A DNA stretch of 64,000 nt from Flavobacterium nitrogenifigens (GCF_003254565.1 NZ_QJRI01000178.1:248001-312000), one strand, 5' to 3'; numbered from the stretch's first letter, positions 8,804 through 18,131 are shown. The notes: generated by a model from the letters alone, not told the origin. Numbers and translations: made by a program.

Positions 8804-10417
8804 TTATTTTTTATGTGCATTTACAGCAGCTGCCACAAAGTTCACAAAAATAGGATGCGGATTTGCAACGGTACTCTTGTATTCTGGGTGGTATTGTACA
8901 CCAATGAAGAATGGGTGATTTTCAAGCTCCACGATTTCTACTAATCCTGTATCAGGATTAACTCCAGAAGCTTTTAAACCCGCTTTTTGCAATTCATCAG
9001 CATATTTATTGTTATACTCATAACGGTGACGGTGACGCTCCGAAATAATTTTTTCTCCGTAAATTCTGTATGCTAAAGTATCTGGTTTAATATCACATTT
9101 CCAAGCACCTAAACGCATTGTTCCTCCTTTGTCTGTTACGTTTTTCTGCTCTTCCATTAAACTTACAACTGGATGAGGCGTTTTATCGTTCATCTCAGTA
9201 GAATTCGCTTCAGCGTAACCTAAAATATTTCTAGAATATTCGATAACAGACATCTGCATTCCTAAACAAATTCCGAAGAAAGGAATGTTGTTCTCACGCA
9301 CAAAACGAACTGCTTCGATTTTTCCTTCAATACCTCTTTCACCAAAACCTGGAGCAACTAAAACTCCATCAAGAGTTCCTAATTTTTCTTCCACGTTTTC
9401 AGCATTAATATGCTCTGAGTGAATAGAAATTACGTTTACTTTTGTTTCGTTTGCAGCTCCTGCATGAATGAACGCCTCTAAAATAGATTTGTAACAATCC
9501 TGCATTTCTACATATTTACCAACCAAACCAATATTTACCGTTTGTTTTGGACTTTTTAATCTTTTTAAGAAAGTATTCCAATTTTTAAGATCTGGAGATG
9601 CTTTTTTAGGTAAATCTAATTTCTTTAAAGCTACAACGTCTAATCCTTCTTCAAGCATTAAATTTGGAACTTCATATATAGTAGAAGCATCAATTGACTG
9701 AATAACAGCTTCTTTCTTCACATTACAGAATAAAGCTAATTTTTGACGTAATTCCTGAGACAATTCGTGCTCTGTTCTACAAACCAAAATATCTGCTTTA
9801 ATTCCGCTCTCCATTAAAGTTTTAACAGAGTGCTGAGTTGGTTTTGTTTTCAACTCTCCTGCTGCTGCCAAATAAGGAACTAATGTTAAGTGAATCACGA
9901 TTCCGTTATTTTCACCTAACTCCCAAACCAATTGACGAACAGATTCTATATAAGGTAGAGATTCAATATCACCAACAGTACCACCAATTTCAGTAATTAC
10001 AATATCATAATCGCCAGATTTACCTAGCAATTGCATTCTGTCTTTGATTTCGTTTGTGATATGAGGAACAACTTGAACTGTTTTTCCTAAAAATTCTCCT
10101 CTTCTTTCTTTTTCAATAACCGAAAGATAAACTCTTCCTGTAGTAACGTTATTAGCCTGAGAAGTAGGAACGTTTAAGAAACGCTCGTAGTGTCCTAAGT
10201 CTAAGTCAGTTTCAGCTCCATCATCTGTCACATAACATTCTCCGTGCTCATATGGGTTTAGTGTCCCCGGATCAACGTTAATGTATGGATCAAATTTCTG
10301 AATAGTTGTACGGTATCCTCTTCCTTGTAACAATTTTGCCAAAGATGCCGCGATAATTCCTTTTCCTAATGAAGAGGTCACACCTCCTGTAACAAAAATA
10401 TATTTTGTTTGATTCAT
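8804..10417 (-). CDS. pyrG: CTP synthase (glutamine hydrolysing)
   Basis: PyrG aminates UTP to CTP using glutamine and ATP. The 537-residue protein starts MNQTKYIFVTGGVTSSLGKG, the synthase-domain signature, and continues with KFDPYINVDPGTLNPYEHGE. The C-terminal class I amidotransferase domain has the nucleophile Cys in FFGICLGMQ and the His/Glu pair in GVQYHPEYKS. The frame extends 24 codons further to a TTG at 10489, but that stretch contains the promoter and has no family similarity. The ATG at 10417 gives the standard N-terminus. It is first in a probable pyrG-yidC unit. Confidence 0.97.
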   Translation of the reverse strand: MNQTKYIFVTGGVTSSLGKGIIAASLAKLLQGRGYRTTIQKFDPYINVDPGTLNPYEHGECYVTDDGAETDLDLGHYERFLNVPTSQANNVTTGRVYLSVIEKERRGEFLGKTVQVVPHITNEIKDRMQLLGKSGDYDIVITEIGGTVGDIESLPYIESVRQLVWELGENNGIVIHLTLVPYLAAAGELKTKPTQHSVKTLMESGIKADILVCRTEHELSQELRQKLALFCNVKKEAVIQSIDASTIYEVPNLMLEEGLDVVALKKLDLPKKASPDLKNWNTFLKRLKSPKQTVNIGLVGKYVEMQDCYKSILEAFIHAGAANETKVNVISIHSEHINAENVEEKLGTLDGVLVAPGFGERGIEGKIEAVRFVRENNIPFFGICLGMQMSVIEYSRNILGYAEANSTEMNDKTPHPVVSLMEEQKNVTDKGGTMRLGAWKCDIKPDTLAYRIYGEKIISERHRHRYEYNNKYADELQKAGLKASGVNPDTGLVEIVELENHPFFIGVQYHPEYKSTVANPHPIFVNFVAAAVNAHKK

Positions 10418-10456
10418 TCTGTTGTTTGTTTGTAAGTAGTTGTGTAAAAAACTTGG

Positions 10457-10489
10457 CAAAAGTACAAATTTAATTAGACAATTTATCAA
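10457..10489 (-). promoter_or_regulatory. putative pyrG promoter
   Basis: On the minus strand a TTG (10489-10487) is followed after 22 bases by TACTTTTG (10464-10457), fitting the Bacteroidota TTG / TAnnTTTG promoter pattern. It lies about 40 bp ahead of the pyrG ATG. Its position supports the shorter start for PyrG. Confidence 0.55.
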
Positions 10490-10737
10490 TTCCAGAATGA
10501 GATAATTTTTAAAATTTTAGAGTTCTTTCGAATTAGATAATGGTTTAAAGCTCTGGCTTTACAAAATGAAAACTTTTTAGGATTTTGACTAAAAATTCGC
10601 AACTAATTATACAGAACCTTAGCAAATTAAAAATCCATTCAAGGCTTTCTTTTTTATATGCCAGTTAAGATTATTGGCTAAGCACCTCTTATTACCCAAT
10701 ACAGTAAGATTAATTGCGGATTGCTATATAACAAATT

Positions 10738-11430
10738 TTATCTAGAAGGAACCATTAAGAAATTAAATGTCAAGAACCATTTATCCCACAAATCAACGTT
10801 TATTCCTCCACTTTTAGCCGAAACATACACAACCAAATCATCTAAAATTGATAAAATTTCTTTTTTTATAATTTCAGCTTCTTTCTGATTTCCACTAATT
10901 CTAAATATTTTTACATCTAGTTTATTCAATTTATTAATCTGAAATAGAATAGAAATACTACCCTTATATTTCGACATAATTCCAGACCACTTAAATCTTG
11001 TATTTAAAAGACTAATATATTTAGGATTTAAACCGTTGCCTACCACTAATAGATATTCCTTTTTACCGTATAAAAACTTAGGCTTTTCTTCAACGTCATT
11101 TAAAGACATTATTAAGCCATTTCTAAAATTAGGACAGTTTTCTTGGATCATTTTTTGCGCTTCTCTATCTTGAAGCAAATAGGCTTGATAGAAATCCTCA
11201 CAAGCATTTTCATTCTCACCTAACTTCAATTTTGAAGCACCGAGATTAAACCATCCATCTTTATTTGATGGTTTGTCGAGCGTAATCTTAGTGTATATTT
11301 CTTTTGCCAACGAAAAATCGCTTTCTAAATAAGCTTTTTCTCCATCAATAAATAATTGATTTATATTAACCGTTTGTGAGGCACATATTTGAGCAAAACA
11401 TAGGAACAAAATTTTTAATTTAAACCTCAT
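10738..11430 (-). CDS. exported tetratricopeptide-repeat protein of unknown function
   Basis: A 230-residue protein with a signal peptide (FKLKILFLCFAQICASQ). Residues about 25-95 form two or three TPR-like helical pairs (GEKAYLESDFSLAKEIYTKI, DGWFNLGASKLKLGENENAC). The remaining 130 residues are an unassigned alpha/beta region, ending in aromatic WDKWFLTFNFLMVP. It might resemble a TonB C-terminal-like domain, but no diagnostic motif was found. It stands alone between pyrG and the DUF3820 gene with more than 200 bp on either side. Confidence 0.7.
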   Translation of the reverse strand: MRFKLKILFLCFAQICASQTVNINQLFIDGEKAYLESDFSLAKEIYTKITLDKPSNKDGWFNLGASKLKLGENENACEDFYQAYLLQDREAQKMIQENCPNFRNGLIMSLNDVEEKPKFLYGKKEYLLVVGNGLNPKYISLLNTRFKWSGIMSKYKGSISILFQINKLNKLDVKIFRISGNQKEAEIIKKEILSILDDLVVYVSAKSGGINVDLWDKWFLTFNFLMVPSR

Positions 11431-11672
11431 AATCTAAACAAAAAACAGATTATAAAGAATCATTAAAAACACTACTATTTACAATTCGTAAAAGAGATAT
11501 AGAGGAAAGTTTAGGCATAAAAAAAATATTATAATTTAAAAAACACTGACTTGTACACATTTATGAATTCAGACTGGAATTCTGTGGTATCATTTTGTTT
11601 TTGAAAATTATAATATTCTATATTTCAAACTTATATAAAAAAAATCAAACTACCAAAGATTTTTCTTACTAT

Positions 11673-11906
11673 TTAAATCGGTTTCGGATATTGTTTTTTA
11701 ATATTTCGAATCAATTCTTCTAATCCGTTTAATTTCAATTCATAAATCAATTGCAATTGCTGCCCCAGCTCTCCTTTTGGAAATCCTTTATTGTGATACC
11801 ACACCACATAATATTCAGGCAAATCAATTAAATATTTCCCTTCATATTTCCCGAAAGGCATTTTGGTATGGGCTAATTTTATGAGCTGTTTTTTGTCTTG
11901 ATCCAT
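11673..11906 (-). CDS. DUF3820 family protein
   Basis: A 77-residue cytoplasmic protein with the DUF3820 signature: MPFGKYEGKYLIDLPEYYV followed by W and KGFPKGELGQQLQLIYELK. Members are small single-domain proteins, sometimes named as quorum-sensing-regulated virulence factors after a Pseudomonas homologue. No function is established for the Bacteroidota forms. It stands upstream of a repeat-rich spacer. Confidence 0.8.
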   Translation of the reverse strand: MDQDKKQLIKLAHTKMPFGKYEGKYLIDLPEYYVVWYHNKGFPKGELGQQLQLIYELKLNGLEELIRNIKKQYPKPI

Positions 11907-12229
11907 GGTTTTTAAGAAGAAAGAAGCAAGAGGAAAGACTTATACTTTCTTCTTGCTTCAATTATATGCAAAGCTATTATTATTTTTCTTTTTCCTGCCA
12001 CAGATTAAAAGGATTAAAAAGATTTTTTTTTATAATCCTTGTAAATATTTTTAATCCATGATAAAAAACTTAGAAGCTTAGAACCTTAGCATCTCAGAAG
12101 CTTTAAAAAAAAGAAGCAAGAAAAAAGAACCAATTATCGTCCTCTCTTCCTGCTTCAAAAATATTATTTATCACCAATTTCTAAAGACCAAGAAAACTTA
12201 GAATCTTAGCGCCTCAGAACCTTAGCAAC
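11907..12229. repeat. repeat-rich spacer (several Flavobacterium-type palindromes)
   Basis: This 323-bp gap has no credible gene. It holds an imperfect inverted repeat built on GAAGCAAGA / TCTTGCTTC (about 11925-11960, echoed at 12112-12158). It also holds an AGATTAAAAGGATTAAAAAGA / TTTTTAATCC pair (about 12002-12062) and two copies of a CTTAGAACCTTAGCA...CTCAGAAG-type repeat (12068-12106 and 12195-12231). The last copy runs into the nagB stop codon. Relatives of the CTTAGAACCTTAGC unit recur at 48655-48800. Confidence 0.65.
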
Positions 12230-14158
12230 TTAGTAGTGCCATCTCACGAAAGCCTCCATCGCAGCATAAGTTGCCAAACCTAATTGGTGATACAATTCTG
12301 CTGTTTCGCGGTTTCTATCTTCTGCTCTCTGCCAGAACTCTCTTGCGTCTGTTCCTTGGAAAACAACTCCATCTTTTTGAGATTGGTGTTTGAAGATTCC
12401 GTGACGTTTTGCCAGAACTTGATCAGGGCTCATTGGAACCGCCATTTCAACTTCGTCAATTCCCCACTCTTGCCAAGCTCCTCGGTATAACCATAACCAG
12501 CAGTCGTTCATGAATTCTTTTGGCTTTAAAACTTTAACCGCTTCAAAAATTGCATCCAGACAAACTTTGTGCGTTCCGTGTGGATCTGCTAAATCTCCAG
12601 CAGCGTAAATTTGGTGTGGTTTAATTTTCTCAATTAAATCAACTGTCAACTGAATATCCTCTGGACCAATTGGTTTTTTCTCGATTGTTCCTGTTTCGTA
12701 GAAAGGCAATTCCATAAAGTGAATTTGAGAATCTGGAAGGCCAACAAAATAACTTGTAGCTCTCGCCTCTCCTTTTCTGATTAAACCTTTGATGTATCGA
12801 ACTTCTGGAATATCAATTTCACTGTTCTTTTTGTTCTGTAAAAATGCTTCTGCCTTTTTGTAGATATTATCCGCTTCTTCGCTTTTGATTCCGAATTTCT
12901 CGTTGTAATCAATTACGAATCTTGCAAAACGCAAAGCTTCATCATCAGCAACTGCAATATTCCCAGATGTTTGGTATGCTACGTGCACTTCATGCCCTTG
13001 CTCTTGCAGACGCATGAAAGTTCCCCCCATACTGATAATATCATCATCTGGGTGCGGGCTGAAAATCAATACACGTTTTTTAGCAGGCTCTGCTCTTTCT
13101 GGACGATTCGTATCATCTGAATTCGGTTTTCCACCTGGCCAACCTGTGATTGTGTTTTGTAATTTATTAAATATCTTGATGTTAATATCGTAAGCTGGAC
13201 CTGAATCTGCCAATAAATCACTCATACCGTTTTCGATATAATCTGCATCAGTAAGCATTAAAATTGGTTTTTTAAGATCTAATGCCAATCCTAAAACTGC
13301 TTTACGAGTTAATTTATCTGTCCAAACAATTTTCTCAACCAACCATGGTTTATTGATTCTCGTTAGTTTTGAAGAAGCTTCTTTATCTAAAATAAAAATT
13401 GCATTGTTATGCTCTTGTAGGAACGAAGCTGGAACTCGGTTTGTAACTTCATCTTCAACAGATTTTTTTACAATATTTGCTTTTCCTTCTCCCCAAGCTA
13501 ATAAGATTACTCTTTTTGCTTCCATGATTTTTTTAACTCCAAGCGTAATTGCTGTTCTTGGCGTATTATTCAAACCAAAGAAATCTTTACTTGCCGCAAC
13601 TCTTGTAATATGATCTAAAGCCACTAAACGAGTTTTAGAGTTTTGAAGCGAACCAGATTCATTAAAACCGATGTGTCCGTTTCCTCCAATTCCAAGAATC
13701 TGAAGATCGATTCCGCCTAAAGCTTCAATTTTAGCTTCATATTCGTGGCAATAATCTGCAATTTGTTCTTTTGTTAAAAGTCCGTCTGGAACGTGAGCAT
13801 TTTCAGGTAAAATATCGACATGATCAAACAAAAGTTCTTTCATGAAACGAACATAACTGTTGATTGAATTTGGTTCCATTGGATAATATTCATCCAAGTT
13901 AAAACTGATTACGTTTTTGAAACTCAAACCTTCTTCTTTATGAAGGCGCACTAATTCAGCATACAAACCTTTTGGAGAAGAACCAGTTGCCAAACCTAAA
14001 ATACATGGTTTTCCTTCTTTTTGTTTTTCTTTGATTAAAGCCGCAATTTCTTGTGCTACCTCTTTTGAAGCATCTGTTGAGTTTTCAAAAACAACTGTGT
14101 TAATGTTTTCGAATCGTTTTTCGAAACCTGTTGCTTTGTCGATTTTACTTTTTAACAT
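12230..14158 (-). CDS. nagB: glucosamine-6-phosphate deaminase fused to a PIG-L (LmbE-like) domain
   Basis: A 642-residue two-domain protein. Residues about 15-260 are NagB: GLATGSSPKGLYAELV for phosphate binding, the catalytic region SFNLDEYYPM and GIGGNGHIGFNESG. NagB converts glucosamine-6-phosphate to fructose-6-phosphate and ammonia. From about residue 365 a PIG-L/LmbE deacetylase-like domain follows, with the metal-site motif SPHPDDDIISMGG (Asp in place of the usual final Glu) and a second ligand region DPHGTHKVCLD. The fusion is seen in other Bacteroidota and could couple N-deacetylation with deamination, but that is inference. It ends the minus-strand PUL arm, 236 bp after the permease gene, so it may have its own promoter. 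Confidence 0.93.
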   Translation of the reverse strand: MLKSKIDKATGFEKRFENINTVVFENSTDASKEVAQEIAALIKEKQKEGKPCILGLATGSSPKGLYAELVRLHKEEGLSFKNVISFNLDEYYPMEPNSINSYVRFMKELLFDHVDILPENAHVPDGLLTKEQIADYCHEYEAKIEALGGIDLQILGIGGNGHIGFNESGSLQNSKTRLVALDHITRVAASKDFFGLNNTPRTAITLGVKKIMEAKRVILLAWGEGKANIVKKSVEDEVTNRVPASFLQEHNNAIFILDKEASSKLTRINKPWLVEKIVWTDKLTRKAVLGLALDLKKPILMLTDADYIENGMSDLLADSGPAYDINIKIFNKLQNTITGWPGGKPNSDDTNRPERAEPAKKRVLIFSPHPDDDIISMGGTFMRLQEQGHEVHVAYQTSGNIAVADDEALRFARFVIDYNEKFGIKSEEADNIYKKAEAFLQNKKNSEIDIPEVRYIKGLIRKGEARATSYFVGLPDSQIHFMELPFYETGTIEKKPIGPEDIQLTVDLIEKIKPHQIYAAGDLADPHGTHKVCLDAIFEAVKVLKPKEFMNDCWLWLYRGAWQEWGIDEVEMAVPMSPDQVLAKRHGIFKHQSQKDGVVFQGTDAREFWQRAEDRNRETAELYHQLGLATYAAMEAFVRWHY

Positions 14159-14212
14159 GATATATTAATTTTTATTTTTTTTCTTTCTGAACAAACCCAT
14201 CGGTGAATATTT

Positions 14213-14358
14213 TTAACACATAGAAGCATAGTTTTTTTTCTTAATTAAAAAAGGCGTATCACTAATTTAAATGCACATAGCTTATCTATGTGTGGAAACT
14301 AGTTTCTTTTACTCTCTTCTTTTTAAAGATAAAGATCTATGTTTCTATGTGTTAAAAT
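14213..14358. repeat. inverted intergenic repeat (ACACATAGAAGCATAG type)
   Basis: TTAACACATAGAAGCATAG-type sequence at about 14213-14232 (on either strand) is mirrored by CTATGTTTCTATGTGTTAA at 14338-14357. A second small palindrome, CACATAGCTTATCTATGTG, lies between them at about 14274-14292. It fills the gap between the permease and nagB. Confidence 0.6.
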
Positions 14359-14394
14359 TTACTTTTTTTTTTAATCCTCCAATGTATTCTTCAG

Positions 14395-15768
14395 CTACCA
14401 TTTTCTGTATTTATGCCCTTTTACAGCATAAAACAAAATCATTGCATAAGAAGGCAGTAACATTAGGTAAGCCAATTGATTTCCGCTTTTTGAAACACCT
14501 TGCATATTTTTTGCAAGATTTGCAGAATTGATGCTTTCAGTGATCATTCCGTAAAAAAGTGGAAAAACTGCTCCACCGATAATTCCCATAATCAAAATGG
14601 CACTTCCTATTTTTGTATAACCTCCTAAATCTTCTAATGCCATTGGCCAGATCGCCGGCCAGCACAATGCATTTGCCAGTCCTAAAAGTGCTACTAAAAG
14701 TATTACTAAAGGTATATTTGGAGTTCCAGGAAATGCAATCATAATTTTTGGAGAAATCAAAACAATTGCCAAAACCAGTACTAAACCAAGCATTCCAGAT
14801 ACCTTTAATGCAGTGACTTGCGAGACATATTTAGGAATTAAAACTATTCCAAGAACGTAACCAATCACCATTGCTGACATCGTAAATGATGTTAGTTTTA
14901 AATAGAAATTCCCTTCTTCACCATAAACTCCAAGCTGTTTCCCGAAAGCTCCAATAGAATCTCCCGCTAAAACTTCGGCTGATAAATACAGCATTAAAGT
15001 TATTACTCCTAAAACCAGTTGTGGATGTTTGAAAGCATTTTTAATCTGTTTAAAAATACTTAATTCAGATACATTCCCATCTTCATCCAAATCAATTTCT
15101 GGTAGAGGAGAAAATTTCACCATAAGAGCTAAAACAGTAATAATCAACCCCATATAAAGATACGGTGTTTGTAATTGTAATGCAAGAGAATTTAATGCGC
15201 TAGTTTTTGCAGCTTCATTCATCAAGGCAATTTTGTCTGCGGTAAAATCTTGCATATTAGACAAAACCAAAACTGTAAGCACAATTGGCGCAACAAATCC
15301 AGCTAGTTTATTTGCAATTCCTAAAACACTGATTCTTGCAGCGGCACTTTCTCTTGGTCCAATCACTACAACGTACGGATTAGATGCCGTCTGCAAAACC
15401 GCCAAACCGGTTCCCATTACAAATAAGGCTAATAAAAACAGCAGAAAGGTGCGGCTTGAAGCTGCCGGATAAAACATGAAAGCTCCCGCAGCGATAATCA
15501 ATAATCCTAAAGAAATTCCGTTTTTATAACCCACTTTTTCAATGATATAAGAAGAAGGAACTGCCATAACAAAATAGGCAATATAAAATGCGAAAGTCAC
15601 AAAATAGGCTTGCGAAGAAGTTAATTCGCAAGCTAGTTCAAAAAACGGAATTAATGGTCCGTTAAGCCAGGTTACGAACCCTAGAATAAAAAACAATAAG
15701 GTTAAAATTACCATCGGAACAATGGTACTTTTTTTCTCTACTTGTAATGTACTTTGAATGTTTGTCAT
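14395..15768 (-). CDS. sugar MFS transporter (FucP/GluP/NagP-like, FHS family)
   Basis: A 457-residue protein with about 12 membrane helices. The N-terminus (ILTLLFFILGFVTWLNGPLIPFF) and the motif ASNPYVVVIGPRESAAAR are characteristic of the fucose-galactose-glucose:H+ symporter family, which includes FucP, GluP and the N-acetylglucosamine permease NagP. Another family-like stretch is LGLANALCWPAIWPMALEDLGG. In this locus the likely job is import of sugars freed by the hydrolases, possibly N-acetylated hexosamines. The specificity is inferred from neighbours only. The ATG lies 165 bp after the nucleotidyltransferase gene on the same strand. Confidence 0.9.
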   Translation of the reverse strand: MTNIQSTLQVEKKSTIVPMVILTLLFFILGFVTWLNGPLIPFFELACELTSSQAYFVTFAFYIAYFVMAVPSSYIIEKVGYKNGISLGLLIIAAGAFMFYPAASSRTFLLFLLALFVMGTGLAVLQTASNPYVVVIGPRESAAARISVLGIANKLAGFVAPIVLTVLVLSNMQDFTADKIALMNEAAKTSALNSLALQLQTPYLYMGLIITVLALMVKFSPLPEIDLDEDGNVSELSIFKQIKNAFKHPQLVLGVITLMLYLSAEVLAGDSIGAFGKQLGVYGEEGNFYLKLTSFTMSAMVIGYVLGIVLIPKYVSQVTALKVSGMLGLVLVLAIVLISPKIMIAFPGTPNIPLVILLVALLGLANALCWPAIWPMALEDLGGYTKIGSAILIMGIIGGAVFPLFYGMITESINSANLAKNMQGVSKSGNQLAYLMLLPSYAMILFYAVKGHKYRKW

Positions 15769-15880
15769 AATTTTTGGTTGATTTAGTTATAGATTTATTT
15801 AATTCAAAATCTAAATTAGAATCAACTCTCACATTATTGATTGCGTAATTTATGCAAATATCTGCATTTTTTTTGCAAAA

Positions 15881-15888
15881 CAAAAGTA
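15881..15888 (-). promoter_or_regulatory. putative -7 element upstream of the sugar permease
   Basis: The reverse strand has TACTTTTG, matching TAnnTTTG, 113 bp upstream of the permease ATG. No TTG was found at the right spacing. It suggests a possible internal promoter within the minus-strand arm. Confidence 0.35.
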
Positions 15889-15933
15889 CTACATTAAATT
15901 TCCTTATTCTCTAATTTAGATATGAAAGTTTTG

Positions 15934-16815
15934 TTAATTTTTATTATTCCAATTTAAATCAGGGTAATATTTTGCCAAATATGTTTTTACTTCGGCAATA
16001 TCTTCTTTGGCGGTTAGGTCTGGAACGTGCTCAGAAAACGGAATTCCGATCGTTGTATTCGGATTTTCTTTAACAGAGTTTAAAAGTACTGTTGGAAGTT
16101 CCTTTTCATCACGCTCTGGATGAACAGGACAGTTTTTAAGATGCATATACAAAGTCTTGCCATTAAATTTAAATGCATTCATACTGACACGAATCTTTCC
16201 TTCTGCATCTTTATATTGTTTCAAATCTTCTTCTGTAGGTTTTTCCAAAATATCCAACAGCTGATTATTCTGGTCTAATTTTGCAATGGCAAAACGCGAA
16301 ATACGCTCTAACGGAAAATCCATTGCATCGCGATCATAACTTATAAAAGCATTTGGACTTTCGGTTTCTCTCAAGGCACGCAATACTTCAGCCGAATATA
16401 AATTATCGCTGTTGCAAACCGAATAAAACTGCGAATTCAATTCTGGATACTGCTCTACAGCTTGAAACAAAGCATCTGCAGTCCCAAAAGGCTTTACTCT
16501 TCCTTCAGGAATATATTGAACAGCAAATGAAATATTGAGTCCATGAAAATCATTATCCTTCGTTTTACTGCCGTAAAACTCTTTAAATAATTCTCCTTGT
16601 TCACCTATTATAATATAGATGTTTTTATAGCCTGCTTTTTTAGCATTCCATAATAGGTAATCCAAAAGAGGTCTTCCGCTTGCACCAACACCAATTAAAC
16701 CTTTACTTCTTTCGTTGGCTTGTGCAATTTCTTCTGGAGATAAATTATTTGTAACCGCTTCTTTTTTCATACGAGAAGAAGCTCCGCCGGCTAAAATCAC
16801 TAAACTGTCGTGCAT
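15934..16815 (-). CDS. sugar nucleotidyltransferase (NDP-sugar pyrophosphorylase-like)
   Basis: A 293-residue cytoplasmic protein with the nucleotide-binding signature LAGGASSRMKK near the N-terminus. Further family features are KGLIGVGASGRPLLDYLLWN, GTADALFQAVE and the metal-site-like CNSDNLYS. The family transfers NMP from NTP to a sugar-1-phosphate. It starts 6 bp after the stop of the GHMP kinase gene, and the pair reads as a C1-kinase plus pyrophosphorylase module that would make a UDP-sugar (or other NDP-sugar) from free sugar. Because GH109 and GH110 would release GalNAc and Gal, these are the natural candidates. The sequence does not prove the substrate. Confidence 0.85.
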   Translation of the reverse strand: MHDSLVILAGGASSRMKKEAVTNNLSPEEIAQANERSKGLIGVGASGRPLLDYLLWNAKKAGYKNIYIIIGEQGELFKEFYGSKTKDNDFHGLNISFAVQYIPEGRVKPFGTADALFQAVEQYPELNSQFYSVCNSDNLYSAEVLRALRETESPNAFISYDRDAMDFPLERISRFAIAKLDQNNQLLDILEKPTEEDLKQYKDAEGKIRVSMNAFKFNGKTLYMHLKNCPVHPERDEKELPTVLLNSVKENPNTTIGIPFSEHVPDLTAKEDIAEVKTYLAKYYPDLNWNNKN

Positions 16816-16821
16816 TTTATT

Positions 16822-17913
16822 TTAATTTTCAATATTATCAATAATTCGTACTCCTGGATCAACATTTACCGCATACGCTTCTTGCGCTCCTGCATCTAAA
16901 ATTGCCTTAATAACCACATCTTCATTCCTAGGATCGGCAATTACCACGATACTTCCGCCACCGCCAGAGCCCACGATTTTTGCTCCGTATGCTCCTGCTT
17001 TCAATGCAGCATTGACCATTGCATCAATTCTAGGAACCGTAATTTTCAGCAAATCGCGCAAAACTTCATGATGACCATTCATTAACGCACCAATTTTTTT
17101 AAGATCCAAAACTGGTTTTTCGAATTCCTTTAACGCTTCTTTAGTGTAATAATAATTCTTTACAGCCGCTTCAAAAAACGGAATTAGACGATCTGGAAGA
17201 CAATTTCTATATTTATCTAAATCTTCAATTTCCGAAGCATTCAAATCAAATTGCGGATAATTGCGCTTCACCAAATCAATCGCCATTAAAGCATTTCCTT
17301 TTAATTCGCCAAGAAGTCCGATAGTCTCCTTTGGAACACCCGAAACTCCAGTAATTAATCCTTTCAGCTCTGTTCCTATAACATCAAAAGAAAAAGGTTT
17401 TTTTGTATTGATGTAAACAATATTACCAACACCAATACTAAAATGATCCATCATTCCGCCAGGCTCTCCGTGTTCTAAAACTTCAGATTCGTAGCCTAAT
17501 TTTGAGAGAAATGCGGGAGTAACTTCATGATCGATTCCGAAAGCTTCTATCAGAAAACGAATCCAAGCCATCAATAAAGCTGACGAACTCGATGTGCCTG
17601 AATTAATCGGAATATCTCCAGTAATTGTAATTGTATAACCAGTTGTTGGTTTACAGCCATATCTGCGCAAAACACGCAAAGAGGATGCAAAATAATCTCT
17701 CGGTTCTAATTTTTCGAAAGTCTCATGTATATCGATGATCCGAATTTCATTAATATCAATCATATTCAGAACAAATGTGTCAGTCTGATTTTCTTTTGCT
17801 ATTAATTTAATGCTTCGATCTATCGCACAGGCAATGACAGGCAACCCTAAATAATCCTGATGATCACCAAACAGACAAGTTCGGCCGGGAGCTAATGATG
17901 TAATTTTTTTCAC
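16822..17913 (-). CDS. GHMP family sugar kinase (galactokinase-like)
   Basis: This GHMP-fold kinase opens KKITSLAPGRTCLFGDHQDY, close to the galactokinase signature GRxNxxGEHxDY. It has the ATP loop PINSGTSSSSALLMAW and the C-terminal KIVGSGGGGSIVV. The likely reaction is C1 phosphorylation of galactose or an N-acetylhexosamine. No ATG exists upstream: the frame opens with TTG at 17949 or GTG at 17913. I chose GTG because the family core begins just there (364 residues), but 17949 remains possible. It is the first gene after inverted copy A of the PUL promoter module and lies 6 bp ahead of the nucleotidyltransferase gene. Confidence 0.85.
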   Translation of the reverse strand: MKKITSLAPGRTCLFGDHQDYLGLPVIACAIDRSIKLIAKENQTDTFVLNMIDINEIRIIDIHETFEKLEPRDYFASSLRVLRRYGCKPTTGYTITITGDIPINSGTSSSSALLMAWIRFLIEAFGIDHEVTPAFLSKLGYESEVLEHGEPGGMMDHFSIGVGNIVYINTKKPFSFDVIGTELKGLITGVSGVPKETIGLLGELKGNALMAIDLVKRNYPQFDLNASEIEDLDKYRNCLPDRLIPFFEAAVKNYYYTKEALKEFEKPVLDLKKIGALMNGHHEVLRDLLKITVPRIDAMVNAALKAGAYGAKIVGSGGGGSIVVIADPRNEDVVIKAILDAGAQEAYAVNVDPGVRIIDNIEN

Positions 17914-18002
17914 GTAAACACACTGTGTTAAAATACTGTAATTAAGCAAATTACAATACGATTAGGTTATATTTTTATTTTAATTTTTCGGTTTTGATTT
18001 CA

Positions 18003-18033
18003 CGAAACTAGAGATTATATTTTTATAAAACAA
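18003..18033 (-). promoter_or_regulatory. promoter A of the PUL, driving the sugar-kinase arm
   Basis: On the minus strand TTG (18033-18031), a 20-base spacer and TAGTTTCG (18010-18003) form a Bacteroidota-type promoter. The spacer is almost base-for-base the same as in promoter B (20406-20436). It lies about 90 bp from the GTG start of the kinase gene. Confidence 0.7.
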
Positions 18034-18048
18034 GAAAAAAAAGAAAAA

Positions 18049-18086
18049 TGTGCTCGAACACACCGTTTTAATGTTCTCGAGCACAT
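18049..18086. promoter_or_regulatory. operator pair A (LacI-type palindromes)
   Basis: Two palindromes centred on TCGA: TGTGCTCGAACACA (18049-18062) and ATGTTCTCGAGCACAT (18071-18086), with centres 23 bp apart. As read on the minus strand they sit directly upstream of the -33 TTG of promoter A. The central CpG fits LacI-family operators. The site lies 59 bp from the start of the LacI-type gene, so it could also control the regulator itself. Confidence 0.75.
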
Positions 18087-18131
18087 TTTTTAATTCTTAC
18101 AAAAATTTTACATTTATTAACTCAAAGTTTT

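Noticed and set aside
10418..10489. 24-codon N-terminal extension of PyrG from a TTG
   Set aside because: It contains the promoter elements and no family similarity; the ATG at 10417 gives the normal start.
14271..14531. 86-codon plus-strand frame overlapping the permease 3' end
   Set aside because: It runs antisense to a solid gene and through repeat DNA.
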